Assembly: GCA_004335835.1 (NCBI GenBank)
Contig: RWJK01001356.1
Span: 1 to 64,000, forward strand
Direction: 5' to 3'
Length of the DNA stretch: 64,000 nucleotides
Source of the DNA: Scenedesmus sp. ARA3
Taxonomy: Eukaryota > Chlorophyta > Chlorophyceae > Sphaeropleales > Scenedesmaceae
The position numbers and the translations under genes are program-made. The notes below the pieces were generated by a model, which had not been told where the DNA came from, searched no databases, and worked only from the letters and a program-made list of their open reading frames with translations. Positions 28,928-40,900 of the stretch are shown here, piece after piece; the stretch's first letter is position 1; each line of letters opens with the position of its first letter.

Positions 28928-31900
28928 AGCGGCAGTGCAGCAGCTGATGGCAGCGGTGAGGCAGCAGTAGCAGCAGGTGGTGCAGCAGCTGCTGATGAGA
29001 GCAGCAGCATTGTAGCACAAAAAGCTGATGCAGAAGCAGCAGCGACAGCAGGAGCAGCAGCGGATGCTGCGGCGGCTGGTGGCGGTGACGGTGACGGTGA
29101 ACCTCTGGTTGAAGACTTTGGGGAGTTCATGTACTTCATAGTGTCACCCAAGGTGAGCTCCGCTGTGAATTTACTTCCTCACCCAGAGTTCAAATCTCAA
29201 CTTCTCCATTAGTCCCTCTGCTGCACACCAACATGGATGGGATTCCATGGTGGTGTGCCTCTTGCCCTATCAGCAGCAACTGCGCCACCTGCTGTCTGCT
29301 AGGAACAGGTTAGGCAAAGGTTCTCTCTGTTTCTTGTGTGCCTGTTCACTGCTGTTGTACCCGCGCATGGCATCCAGCAGACACACCATGTGTCACTGCA
29401 CGCACACTCTGTCACTTCCCAGCCTGTCATTTGTTATTTATCGCAGGACATCGTCATCGGCCGCCACCGTGACACCGAGGACCGCATCAGCTGGCTGCTG
29501 GGGGCGGGGCGCTTTGAGGCAGCGCTGGCTCTGGCAGAGGCAGACAGCAGCCTACCGCGCGCTGTGTTTGAAACCGTGGTGCAGGTGTGTGGTGCATCAC
29601 GCAACTTGCATATGATTAGTGTGCCTACTACAGTAGCTGCTTTGTGATCAGCTGAACAGTGAACCTACATAAGACATCGCAGTGATGGCACATATACAAA
29701 CGGCTCGGGAGGAAAAGTGTTCGGTCCACAGCATGCTACGCTGTACTGGGTTGCAGTGTGTGCATTGTCCACGGGCAGGTTTTGGGCAGCGCTGGCTCTG
29801 GCACAGGCAGACAGCAGCCTGCATCGCGCTGTGTTTGATACCGTGGTGCAGGTGCGCTGTGTGTGCTGCATTCTTATGATCGCATCATCACACATAGCGT
29901 AGGGAGAAAGGCTTGGTGCGAAAGTCTGTTCTTGTGTAGGTGTGGCGGAGTGTAACTCAGAGTGTTACGGCTCGACAGCATGTCGCGCTGCCGGCAGTTG
30001 AGCAAGATCATGCAGCCATTGGTGTTATGCATGTTGCTTGAGCTGTGCTGCTTCTGCTGGTGCCTGCCTTGCTTCCACCCTGCTGCTGACTCTCCTACTG
30101 TGACCACTGCTGCTGCTGCTGCTGCTGGTGGTGCTGGGGCCTGCAGGCATACCTGGAGTACCTCACGGCTGCCGGCAAGTGGTCTGCTGCTGCTGACAGC
30201 CTGCCGCAGCTGCTGAAGGACCAGGGGGCCCTCTGGGAGCGCTGGCTCTACGTGTTTGCTCAGGTGGAGCTTGCCTGTGCTCTGTGTTTTGTGTGTTGCT
30301 GCTGCTGAATGCTATGGTGTGCAACCCAGCTGACACATAGTTGACATGCTGTTTGTGGCACCAACCTACAAGCTGATCTATGTGGCTGTAATCTGTTATT
30401 CTTCTTCTCATGCCAGCATCAGCTTGTCAACTCCTGCTGCTCAGCTCCTACTTCTTGTGCACTGATCAGGATATGTGTTCGTTGGTTGCTGCAATGCTCC
30501 TGCTGGTATCTGCAGGCGCGGCAGCTGCCGCTGCTTGCCCCGGTGCTACCCACCAAGCGGCCCACGCTGCACAGCCACTGCTACGACCTGGTCCTGCAGG
30601 TAGGCGCAGGGCATGTAGCATGACAGTTTGCTTTGGTTTTGGCCTTGGATTTGAACTATAGAATTTGTTGCTGCCCACCAAGCGGCCCACGTCGCACAGC
30701 CACTGCTACGACCTGGTCCTGCAGGTAGGCGCAAGGCATGTGGTGTGACATTTTGCGTTGGTTTGGCCCATAGAATTGGAGATACAGAATATTGTTGCTG
30801 TCCACCACGCCGCTCACACTGCACAGCCACTGCTACAACTTGGTCCTGCATTAAGCTCAGGGCATCTAGCATGACAGGAAGCTTTGTTTTGGGCCTTAAG
30901 ATGATTAATATAGAGTTTGGGATGCTGCCCACCAAGCGGCCCACGCTGCGCAGCCACTGCTACGACCTGGTCCTGCAGGTGGGCCCACGGCATGTAGCAC
31001 GACAGTTTGCTTTGGTTTTGGCCTTGGATTCGAGATACAGAATATTGTTGCTGCCCACCACGCCGCTCACACTGCATAGCTTCTGCAGATCTGCTACGAC
31101 TTGATGTTGCAGGTGAGGGCGGCACACCACACGCTGCATGACGGGCGTAACACGGTTTGGCTCGTCACCATGCCTGTTGTCCAGCTGTGCAATGCCTGGT
31201 TTAGTAGTTGGTGATGTTGCTAAGGTGCTGCTGGTGGACCATTCGCACCACGCCCTGCTGCTTCTTCCCCTCAGGATAACCCATCTTACAAAAGATGCTG
31301 CTGCTGCTGCTGCTGTGCTGTTTGGCTGTTTGTACTGTATCCCGCAGGCGCTGCTGGTGGACCCTGCGCACCACGGGCTGCTGCTGAGCCTGGTCAGTGC
31401 CTGGCCGGCCAGCTGCTTCCACCCCACAGCTCTCATTGACGCCATCGCACAGCGCATGCAGAGGTGAGCGGCAGCTTGCTGCGCCTGGGCTTGTGTGCTG
31501 TGGTGGAAGCTGGAATAGCCAGCAGGGTTGATGCAGGTGCAGCGGTTGCTGCCGCCACTGTGCAGGGCACACAAAGGTTGAGGAGACTCTGCTGTGTCTG
31601 CAAGTCAGTTCTGGATGGGGCAGGGCTCTGGCTTAGGTTGCTGCAACTGACGCATGCACAGTTGACTTTCCAAGCACGTGGTTGCTGCTTTTGTATGCGA
31701 ATGGCGCAAATGAGTTCATGTGTCCTTCCAGTTGACAAGTTCTGCCTGTGTGTGCATACCTGCTGGGTGCAGGCCTGGAGGCGACAGCCGTGAGCTGTGG
31801 CAGGCGCTGGCTGTGCAAGGGCCAGGGCCGCAAAACGATGTATCATTGACAACATCTTTAGCATGTACCTTCGTTGTGCTGCAGGCCTGGTGGTGACAGC

Positions 31901-32694
31901 CGTGAGCTGTGGCAGGCGCTGGCTGTGCTGTACAAGGGCCAGGGCCGCAAAACGATTTGTCAATGACGACATATTTTTGCATGTACCTTCGTTGTGCTGC
32001 AGGCCTGGAGGCGACAGCCGGGAGCTGTGGCAGGCATTAGCTGTGCTGTACAGGGGCCAGGGCCGGCCTGACCTGAGCCTGGCAGTGTACCTGCAGCTGC
32101 AGCTGCCGTCAGTGTTTGACTTCATCCAGGTGGGGTTTGGTGAGGTTTGACTGCATGCGGCGGCAGCTGATAACCCTCAAATCCTGCAAACCGAGTAATT
32201 GAACAGGTTTGTCGTGCATGGAAACTGCTGACACGAGCGCCGTTGGCTGGCCGTGCTTGTTGTGCATGAAGGAACCTGCCATATGAACACAAGCAGTGCA
32301 CCTCAGCATGATGGCAATGCCGCGCCGGGGTGCTGCTGTGTGTGCAGGAGCACAGCCTGCTGTCTTATTTGGATGAGAAGGCGTACCTGTTGATGGCCAT
32401 AGATGAGGGCAAGGCGCTGGAGCTGCTTGGTGCACACCTCGACACGCTGCCGCCAGGTGCGTGCAAATGTGGGCATGTCTTGAATTTAAAAGTGCTCAAA
32501 AGCATATCTGTTGGTGCAAGTGATACGCACTGACATGCTAGCTGTTCATGTTGGGGCTAACCATAACGCTGTTGCCGGCACACCTTGGCACGCTGCTGCT
32601 GCGGTGTACAGTGAGGTTCCCTCATGATGACCACCTTGTATGCACAGGTAGCACTTCAGCATACTGTGGATGCTCGCCACTGGTGCCGTGCTCC

Positions 32695-32730
<36 letters not shown>

Positions 32731-35700
32731 GGCAGCATCAACTCTGCCTTCAAAACACATGTTCACACTCATGTTTTGAGTGCTGGCTTGGAGGTAAGTG
32801 CACCTCTGCAGCTGGTGTACATGTTGATTTTCTTACCCATCTACAACCGCTTTGTTTCGCCTGCAGCTGCTGTGGTGCCTGGCTTGCTGGATGCCATGGC
32901 AGTGGCTGAGGGGGACGGCGATGCGGAAGGGCACGAGACGTGGCGGCGCCGCCTGTTCAACTACCTCGACAAAGTGTTTACGGTAAGAGAGCTCAACAGT
33001 CGTGTGCAGTGCTTCTTAGCGGCTGGCATACATGGGCATGAACACAGCAGCAACTACTTGCCAGAAAGGGACAGGCCGTGCAGATCTCAGCCCCACACCA
33101 CCTGGCATGCCTTGCACGCAAAGCGACTGCAGGCAGGTTTGTGAAGCAAGATGCTGCTGATCAGGTGCATGGCGTGCGTAATCATTGTTGCAGGTTGAGC
33201 CGTCTGCTGCTGGCGAGTACGCGGAGCTGTGCGTGCACCTGTACGCAGACTTCTGTCCCGCGCGGCTGATGGACTTCCTGCAGGGCAGCCAGAGCTACCC
33301 GTTGGAAGCAGCTCTGGAAGTTGCGGAGCAGCGAGGCATGGTTGATGAACAGGTGAGGGGTAGACAAGACCTAGGCATGTTTAGCAGCAGGGCAGCAGAT
33401 GCCTGCAAGGGAAGATGGCTGACAGCTCATGGACTTTAAGCAAGGCAGCCAGAGCTACACGCTGGAGGCGGCTTTGGATGTGGCTCAGCAACGGAGCATG
33501 GTGAACGAGCATATTAGGGGTTTTCATATGCTGTTATATTGTCATGACGTCCATCAAGGCAGCCAGAGCTATCGCCTGGCGGCTGTACTGGAGGTGGCTG
33601 AGCAGCGGGACACCATGAATGAGCAGGTGAGGCCGTGCATGTGTTGTCTTGCATTTGTATTGCTGCATGTGTGGTTGTGTGAGGCAGCCAGAGCTACCAC
33701 TGTTATGCCTGCATGACATCTGCTGTTGCTGCAAACGCCTGCAGGTGTACATCGCAGCCGCATGGGCAACAGCCGCGCCGCATTGACTGCTGCCAATCCA
33801 CGCTGCAGCTCAGGGTCAATAAAAAGAAACCTTCTGGTCTCTGCCCTATCCTGCAGGTGTACATCTTCAGCCGAATGGGCAACAGCCGCGCCGCGCGGAT
33901 CGCCTCTGCCCCAAGTCGCAGCGCAGGGATCAATGAAAAGAAACCTGCTGCGTTCTGCCCTGTCCTGCAGGTGTACATCCTCAGCCACATGGGCAACAGC
34001 CGCGCAGTGCTGGCACTGATCATCTGCAAGTCAGCGGTCGAGCAAAGAAACCTGCTGCCTCCTGCTGCAGTACCCACCTAAAACTATCTGATTCATCTGC
34101 TGCGTGCACACCTGCAGGTTTACATCCTCAGCCGCATGGGCAACAGCCGCACAGCGCTGGCGCTGATCATCTACAAGTCAGCGCTCGAGCGAACAAACCC
34201 GTTGCCTCCTGCTGCTGCAGTACACAACTAAAACTATCTGATTCATCTGCTGCGTGCACACCTGCAGGTGTATATCCTCAGGCGCACGGGCAACAGCCGC
34301 GATGCATTACTCGCTGCCACTCCCAATCTGCAGCTCAGGGGTCGCTCACCTCCTGCTTTCTGCCCTATCCTGCAGATTTACATCCTCAGCCGCATGGGCA
34401 ACAGCCGCGCAGCGCTGGCGCTGATCATCTGCAAGTCAGCGGTTGAGCAAACAAACCCGTTGCCTCCTGCTGCAGCGCCCACCTACAAGTATCTGATTCA
34501 TCTGCTGCGTGCACACCTGCAGGTGTATATCCTCAGCCGCATGGGCAACAGCCGCGCAGCGCTGGCGCTGATCATCGAGCGCTTGCAGGACATCCCGCGG
34601 GCCATTGAGTTTGTGCGGCTGCAGCGTGACGAGGAGCTTGTTGAAGAGCTGATTGATTGGGCCCTGCGCAGCGCAGACACCACAGGTGCGACTGCAGCCA
34701 TATGAGGGGGCGGTTGGCTTCATCGCTTGATGTCATGACAATTGAGGTTGTGAATGCGGTGTTGGCTGCAGCGCGGTGAACAGCTTGAAGAGTAGCCGGT
34801 CAAAAGCAACGCTGCCATGCTGTTGCTGCACAGCAGTAGCAATTCATCATGCTGCAAGCGCCTCCCTATGTAATCCTTGTCTCTCGTGCCATTTGAAACT
34901 GCAGGCCAGCTGCTGGACCACATCGGCGGCAACATCAACCCGCTGCGGGTCATTCAAAAGATCCCAGAAGGCATGTCCATCAACAGCTTGAGGGACCGGC
35001 TGCGCCACATCATCGCTGATTTCCGCACACAAACAAGCTTGCGGGAAGGCTGCAACGCAATCCTGCGCAGCGACTGCCTGAAGCTGGTCAACAAGCTGCA
35101 GGCAGAAGTCAAACGCGCCATGCCGGTGGTGTGGCTGCAGCGGGTCGGGGCACATGGGATGGGGCCTGCAGGCGCGCACTTGGCAGCAGCGGCAGCAGAT
35201 GCAGCAGCAGAGCAGCAAGCTGCACCGGCTACAACAGGCAGCAGCTGGAGGAGCAGAGACACTGCTGCTGATGCACAGCAGCAGCAGCAGCAGCAGCCTG
35301 GCCGTGTGACAGGAGCTGGTGCCAGCAGTGCAGCAGGAGCAGCGCCACGCAGCACAGCAGGCAGTGCAGAAGGCAGCCCCAGTAAGCAGCAGCGGGCTGC
35401 AGTACGGTCTGCTGCAAGCTTCCTGCCGCCTGCTGCAGCAGCAAGCAGAGGCCCACAGTGGCTGAAGTACAACTGCAGCAGCGGGCAAGCGATGGCTGTG
35501 GTCAGCAGTCAAGATGTGCCTGCTGCTGCTGTGCTGGAGGCTGCAGGAGCAGCCGGCAGCAGCAGGAGTGCATCTCCACTGCCTTGGGTGAGTTGGGTGA
35601 TGGCTTCTGGCTGGCTGGTGCTGTCTGCTGGGACGTGTGAGCCATAATTCACATCTGTGCGTTTGCTGGATGTGTGTGTCGCTTGCAGGACATGTACTGA

Positions 35701-36157
35701 GGCGCGCTGTCCCAGCAAGGAATGCTTTGCAGTCCATGTTGCTGCCGCAGTGCTTGCTGTTGATTAAATAGCCTGTCCTGCAAGCTGTAGAACCGCTGCA
35801 AGACATCAATCGGGTGCTGCCTCCAGACAAACATGTGTGCGCCTTGCTGCTCCAAACCGCCATACGAGACTCGCTGATCTTGAGAAGAATGTGTGCATCG
35901 TGCATCCTTGCTGTCTCTTGCAGGGAGGCGCTGGTGTGCCAGCTGCAGCAGAGCAGCTTGCCCACCAGCCAGTGCGTGTCTGGATTGGCAGCACACATAC
36001 AGCAGCTGAGTCATCACTGCTGCTGGCGGGCGATGTAGCAGCAGGTGGCTTGCAGGAAAGGCTGGGCGCCAGCCCAGCTGGCAGCCGCAGGTCTAGTAAG
36101 CAGCACAGGCAGCGAGCAGCACCCCAGCCAGCGTTGGCGAGCCTTGTGGCAGCTTAA
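22870..36157 (+). CDS. VPS41: VPS41, HOPS tethering complex subunit
   Basis: Subunit of HOPS, which tethers late endosomes to the vacuole. About 1,421 aa, long for the family because of low-complexity inserts. Exons: 22870-23151, 23432-23530, 23874-23930, 24346-24435, 24934-25041, 25381-25518, 26439-26534, 27611-28391, 28584-29152, 29447-29584, 30147-30263, 30516-30599, 31348-31463, 32003-32129, 32348-32456, 32867-32982, 33194-33352, 34523-34685, 34905-35587, 35924-36157. Phases all match and the sum is 4,266 nt. The N-terminal WD40 part shows LHQGEGPIRAVAWHG and VWASDVGVKVYD. The C-terminal clathrin-heavy-chain-like part shows VYILSRMGNSRAAL, HIGGNINPLRVIQKIPEGM and TSLREGCNAILRSDCL, all close to VPS41 signatures. 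Exons 8-9 insert Ala/Gln/Glu-rich stretches. I see no C-terminal RING cysteines; the tail is Ala/Ser/Gln-rich. Start chosen at the first ATG of the frame. Confidence 0.9.
24281..24343 (+). repeat. (CTG)n tract at the VPS41 exon 4 acceptor
   Basis: Nearly continuous CTG units lead into GCCAG before the exon at 24,346. This is the same arrangement as in the Cys-rich gene. Confidence 0.85.
24838..24880 (+). repeat. Partial copy of the VPS41 exon 5 start
   Basis: TTAG followed by the GGCTGGCTGGGGCGCAATGA start repeats 96 bp upstream of the real exon at 24,934. It diverges after CTGCACCAG. Confidence 0.8.
25570..25715 (+). repeat. Two partial copies of the VPS41 exon 6 end
   Basis: The exon 3' end (FVAWPDCIQ followed by GT) recurs at about 25,570-25,600 and, more diverged, at about 25,672-25,715. 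Both lie in the intron after the real exon, which ends at 25,518. Confidence 0.78.
26158..26380 (+). repeat. Partial copies of the VPS41 exon 7 start
   Basis: The start (C)CAG.GTGGCCAAGGTGCTGAG is copied at 26,158 and 26,326, ahead of the real exon at 26,439. A fainter copy lies near 26,063. The 26,326 copy has lost its acceptor AG (GCCTG). Copies of this exon's 3' end (CTTCTGCCTGGTG) follow in the next intron near 26,665 and 26,790. Confidence 0.78.
26689..27590. repeat. GCACAGC/CATGAC satellite in VPS41 intron 7
   Basis: About 0.9 kb is built from degenerate GCGCACAGCATGACTCAGCA-like units, with a strong bias for CA dinucleotides. Open frames on both strands across it are artefacts of the repeat. 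It fills most of the 1,076-bp intron between exons 7 and 8. Confidence 0.85.
28887..28926 (+). repeat. Coding (CAG)n, polyglutamine in VPS41 exon 9
   Basis: About 13 CAG units encode Gln inside exon 9, in a linker before the LVEDFGEFMYFIVSPK segment. They are in frame and tolerated, consistent with a loop. Confidence 0.85.
29773..29851 (+). repeat. Partial copy of the VPS41 exon 10 end
   Basis: The end of exon 10 (ALALAEADSSL...ETVVQ plus GT donor) is repeated 267 bp downstream inside the following intron. It includes an intact CAG|GTGCGC donor. Confidence 0.82.
30660..31111 (+). repeat. Four partial copies of the VPS41 exon 12 end
   Basis: The exon 3' half (PTKRPTLHSHCYDLVLQ plus donor) ends at 30,599 and recurs ending at about 30,724, 30,850, 30,978 and 31,111. 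The steps are 125-133 bp. Three copies keep CAG|GT; the second has CATTAAG instead. All lie in the following intron. Confidence 0.88.
31773..31960 (+). repeat. Two partial copies of the VPS41 exon 14 start
   Basis: TGCAG.GCCTGG(A/T)GGCGACAGCC starts at 31,773 and 31,885, ahead of the real exon at 32,003 (steps of 112 and 118 bp). Copies break off after GGGCCAGGGCCG. A lone copy of the exon 13 start lies near 31,225. Confidence 0.85.
33430..33626 (+). repeat. Partial copies of the VPS41 exon 17 end
   Basis: The exon 3' part (GSQSYPLEAALEVAEQRGMVDEQ) is repeated at about 33,437-33,520 and 33,556-33,626. The latter keeps its CAG|GTGAGG donor. A GGCAGCCAGAGCTAC scrap remains near 33,682. Confidence 0.82.
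33745..34522 (+). repeat. Six partial copies of the VPS41 exon 18 start
   Basis: Acceptor plus VYILSRMGNSRAAL-like starts lie at 33,745, 33,857, 33,971, 34,118, 34,268 and 34,376, ahead of the real exon at 34,523. Spacings are 112, 114, 147, 150, 108 and 147 bp, so two unit types alternate. The long-type units break off exactly after GCGCTGGCGCTGATCATC. Every copy keeps an AG acceptor and the same reading phase. Confidence 0.92.
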
Positions 36158-36551
36158 TGAGATAATACTTCGGTGTGGCGTAACACGGTTGTTGCGGCGA
36201 ACAAAATGCCCTTGCATCTGCCCTGTTGTATGCTGCTTAAAGCGCATACGCGGCAGTTCAATCATCCCTTAGCACCAGTTGGTATTCTGACGTTCCGGGC
36301 CTGGGTTCGAAAGCACCTTTTGGGGTGTGCTGCCATTAGTTGCATATCGGAGGCCTGCTACGGCGCACTGCCGATTAGAAAGCAAAGAAGTCGTGTTTAA
36401 ACAAACGAGCAGGTTTCAAGGCTTGGAGCCTCACCTCATCGCGTTGTGGCCTCTGAGCGGGTACCAGCGTGGTATTAACCTGTGCAAGATGTGCTCCTTG
36501 CATGCAGTACACTATATACGTGACTTAATCTATATCCGCCATCTGCAGTTG
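36158..36551. other. Short intergenic region, VPS41 to the second Cys-rich gene
   Basis: About 390 bp contain the VPS41 3' end signals and the promoter of the next gene on the same strand. A GGTTCGAA string at about 36,306 is not part of a foldable tRNA. Nothing else stands out. Confidence 0.4.
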
Positions 36552-37876
36552 ATGGCTGTTCGTACGACGATCTCGGCTTGTCTGCTTCTGCTGCTGCTGA
36601 GCGGCATCGCCAGCGTGGACGCACGGTCAGCAGCGTTTCAAAGAAATGTGGCAGCTGAGAGACTTCTGGATGTCGATGGTGACGTGGTGTCTTCAGCAGC
36701 GGCGCCTGCTTCCTGCAACCCTGCGGCCAACAGCAGTACCCTCACCACAACAGGCTGCAGTGCTGGCTGCCAGTCCTGCAAGAAGCAGCTCAACTCGTCT
36801 CGAACCAAGGACTGTGTGCTGCACGGCGGGCTACGTGCCTTCAAAGACCAGCAACGCAACCTGTACTGCCTGCCCTCTGGGCACGACAACAGCTCGCCTG
36901 GCAGGCAGCACCAGCTGCAGCAACTGCACGAGGGGCCTGACCACCAGCAGCAAGGCTGCCACCGAATGCAATGATGAGCATTAACAGGGGATGCTATTTG
37001 CACAGTGACACGGCATGCGCTGGGTTTTCTACGTAACACAAGCAGACTGTGCCTAATCGGTGCGCTGCCGCAAGCTTCTTGGCTGCATCGGCAATGCCAT
37101 TTGGCGGAGTACTATTTGTAGCAGCTGCAAGGCACTGTCAAGCGTGGTTGTAGCTTGCGCCTGTGGCAACTGGACCGCCACTTGAAATATATGGTACAAT
37201 ATCATCACAATGTGCCTTCTCACACGGTGAACCAGCTACTAGTCGTCTGCTTTCATGCTGCGTCTGCAGTGGGACTGCGCCGCATTCACACCACGCTGCT
37301 CTTTTGCTGCTGCCTCTGCTGCTGCCGCTGCTTCCGTTGCTGCTGCTGTTCCTCAGCCTGCCCTGCTGGCAGGGAACTTGTGCTGGTTGCCATACCAGGC
37401 CGCAACGCCACCCTGCCAGTCTGCAGGGCTTGCCGCACAGGCTTCATCTCTGCAGGAGGCCTGCTGACAGCCAAGCCCACCTGCAGTGCCTGCAGCAGCA
37501 ACAGGACCACGCTGGGAACCAACAGAGTCCGCTGCAACGGTGCGCTGCGCACTTGCGTCGTGTAGCTAGTAGGAAGCATATCTCCGGGCAGGCTGTATTG
37601 ATCTATATATCTCAATACTAGATGCCAGACCAGCAAGATCGTTGCTGTTGCTAGAACATGATCATGATGATGTTGGACAGGGTTGATGAAATGACACACT
37701 GTGCGAAATGTTCGCTGCCTAGGTCTTGGGATGCATCGCCTGCTGCTGCTGCTGCTGATGCTGATGCTGATGCTGCTGACGCTGCTGCTTTTGCTGCTGC
37801 TGCTGCTGCTGCTGCTGCTGAGCAAATCACCAGTGTGTTGAATCCGCCGTAGTCTCCCTCGCCAATGCTACACCTG

Positions 37877-37916
<40 letters not shown>

Positions 37917-40900
37917 ACATTTCAGGCTGCCAGCCTGGCTATGGAGGGCCCTCCTGTGACATTTGCGAGCCTGGCTTCTGGTCCCGTGGGGGGCCAGCCA
38001 CCAACGCTACCGCGTGCCGCGCTTGCCCTGATGGCACAGTCACGCTGGGCGACGGACAGCAGCACAGGCCGACTGTTTGAACACAACAGTTGGTGGGTGG
38101 CACAACTTCAGCCGTGCGCCAGCGCTGCCGTGCCATGCAGGATGTTCTGTGCTGATTGCTGGTGCAGATGTATTGACAGTATGTGTTGAGCATGCTGCAG
38201 CATGTGGCGTGCTGATCAAGCAACACATGTATGTGATGTTGCAGCTGCTGCTGCACCACGTAATGGCAGCAGCAGCAAGCAGCAGCAGCATTACCGACAA
38301 CACAGCCGGATACCAGCAATGATGAGCCAAGATTTAAACACAGAGATTGGATGCTGATTCCTGTGCTGCTGCTGTTGCTGCCACTGCTGCTGCTGCTGCC
38401 ACTGCTGCTGCTGTTGCATCTGCAATGCAGCCCCAAACACCACATATGAAATCGACATCACAACAACCGCACAGTTTTCGCTGGAGGGGGCCACCTGCAG
38501 CAGTGGCTTGAGTGATGCACTGATTGCAGCGTATGACGAAGCAAAGCAGAAAGGAGCAGCCAATGAGGGGCTGAGGCTGAACATGACGACGTATGTTATC
38601 AACTGCACAGAGGTGAGCATTGTGCAGCTCTGTTGTTCCGTGCAGGAGTCATAATAGTGGCTACATTTGTCAGCTGCTGCACTATCTTTGCTCTGCTTCC
38701 ATGCTGCTGGCCTGCAGAAGCTCTGCATGCCACCGGCTGCTGTGGCTTGCCCAAGCTGTGATGACCCCTTTTGAAATTTGCTTCATTTTGTGGTTGCAGA
38801 GGATTACTGGTTCATCATCAAATGCTAGTGGCTTCATGGTCAAAGTGGCTGCCTTGCAACACATTGGGTCAACCCTCTCATTGTGTGACTCTTGCTTACA
38901 CTCAGAGCACCGACTGTGCTGCTGCGGCTGCTTACGAGGTGCCCATACTGCCTTGCACTGCAGGTTGCAGGCAACAGCAGCCGCCGCATGCTGAAGGCAG
39001 CTAGCGGCGGCGCTGCACCAATGGTTCTCCCTAGCAGAAGTGACTTTTTCGTAGAGTCCGTCATATTCAGCGCTATGACACAAGGTGCAGATGAGGATAA
39101 CAACTTATGGTGGTTGCCCTTGGTGACGTCATCTCGCCCAATGTTTGGGAGTCGCATTCCACCCCGCCGGCGCTTGAAGTGAGCGGCGCAAGGCATGGCA
39201 CAAAGCTGGGAGTATGCTGCAACGAAGCAAATGAGCTCCAGCTCCCTAAAGGCCGTGGAGAATGAGATTACAGTAATATCTGCAGGTATGCACAGCTGGA
39301 CAGGGGCAGCAGCAGCAGAGCCGCACCGCATTGACAGTTCACACAACCTGCAGCAACAGCCTGGACTAACACAACGCCTGCAACAAGTGTGCATGCTCGT
39401 TGTGTTGTGCCTCTGCAGAGCAGCTCAGCTGCTGAACAGTGGCCATCGGTGTGTTGATGACTGCTCCGCATCTGCTGTTGCGGGCGGCAAACAGCTGCCA
39501 TTCCAACAACATCCGCTGCTGCACGACTTGTTTGTATGCAGGTGTGTCCAAGTTTGTGCTGATTGACCCCGGCGTGGCACCCATTGTCACCACAAAAGGT
39601 ACGTGAGCCCTGTCAGGTTCATTGCTGATTTTCTTGAAAAGGCTTGGGGTGTGCGCAATGCTTGCACACATGATGGTGTAGTCCCTTCTGTTTCCGCTCC
39701 ATTGGGGCGCGGGGCCGATGGCGTTGATGCTATGGCATGATGGGTAACATGATGATGATGGTGGGCCCTGTTTGATATGCTGGGGTTCTGTGTGCCCATC
39801 GCAGTGCAGCATTTGCCCACAGTAATGCAGTGATTCTACTGAAATGCATGGAAGTGCAGCGTAGCGAAGTATTAGAGCATGCTGAAGGGTGTGGTAATGC
39901 AGCTGCCTGTGTCAATGCTGCGGCATGGCACCGTGCCATGACCGACCAACGCAGCGATTGCTGCTGCTGCTGCTGCTGCTGCCATGTTGCTGCTGCCCTT
40001 CACGGTGTGCTACAAACAATTTGTTTGTTTGCACATGCTGCAGGCGAGTTCTGTATGACTGCTCCAGATTCTAGCCTGTGGCAGCTTCCAACAGGCGTTG
40101 GTGTCTCAAGTAAGGCATGGCAGCTAACGTGTGGCTCAACTATGAAAGGACTCAAGTGCGCGGCAGCGGCGTGCGACAACGGGAGTGGTATCCTCACAGC
40201 AACATGCGGGATGAACGGGCAGTGGAGCAGCGGCACTGCCAGCTGCAGCCCACGGACATGTGAGCATGCAGCCGCTCCTGCCTTTGTCACGAATGGTGGC
40301 GCAACTTACAAACCGGCGACGTGGGCAGCAATCTGCGCCAATACGGTGGTGGGCCAGCAGTGTGTAATAAGTCTTGCATGTTCTTCCAATCAGCAGCTGT
40401 CAGCAAGGTGTGAGTATGTGCCGGTTGGCGGGAGCCTGGTTGCAACTTGGACACAGCCAACAGGCAGTTGCGAGGCTCCGCCTGTTCAGTGCATGTATGC
40501 ACTAACTACTGTGCCGCTACAGGGCAACGCTGTGTTCTCTCCCCAGTTGTGGATTGCACAGTGTGAGGGAACACAAGAGAATGCAACATGCACTGTGGTG
40601 GACACTGCTTGCTTGTTTGGTGGCACTATCAGCGCAAAGTGCACGAAGGACGCAAGGGGCCTCGGCGTTTGGACAGACATCGCGGGGTTCTGCAAGGCAG
40701 AACCTCCTGTTCAGTGCATGTCTGCACCAGCCAGGGAAAGTGTGACCACTTTTGGGGGATCGCAATTCTATCCAGAGCCCTGGATAGCAAAATGCACGAA
40801 CACGACAGAGAATGCAACATGCACGGTGGTGGACGCTGCTTGCTCATCGGGCGGCACCATCAGCGCAAAGTGTGTCAAGGGCGCAACTGGTGCTGGAGTG

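Noticed and set aside
33745..34440. CRISPR-like regular array
   Set aside because: The repeats are partial VPS41 exon starts with intron 3' ends, not short repeats with unique spacers, and the genome is eukaryotic.
34847..35998. A long minus-strand open frame (over 380 codons)
   Set aside because: It is antisense to the end of VPS41, Cys/Ser-rich from reversed CAG codons, has no conserved motif, and VPS41 exon 19 explains the sequence.
36280..36330. Possible tRNA (GGTTCGAA string)
   Set aside because: No acceptor stem or anticodon arm can be folded around it.
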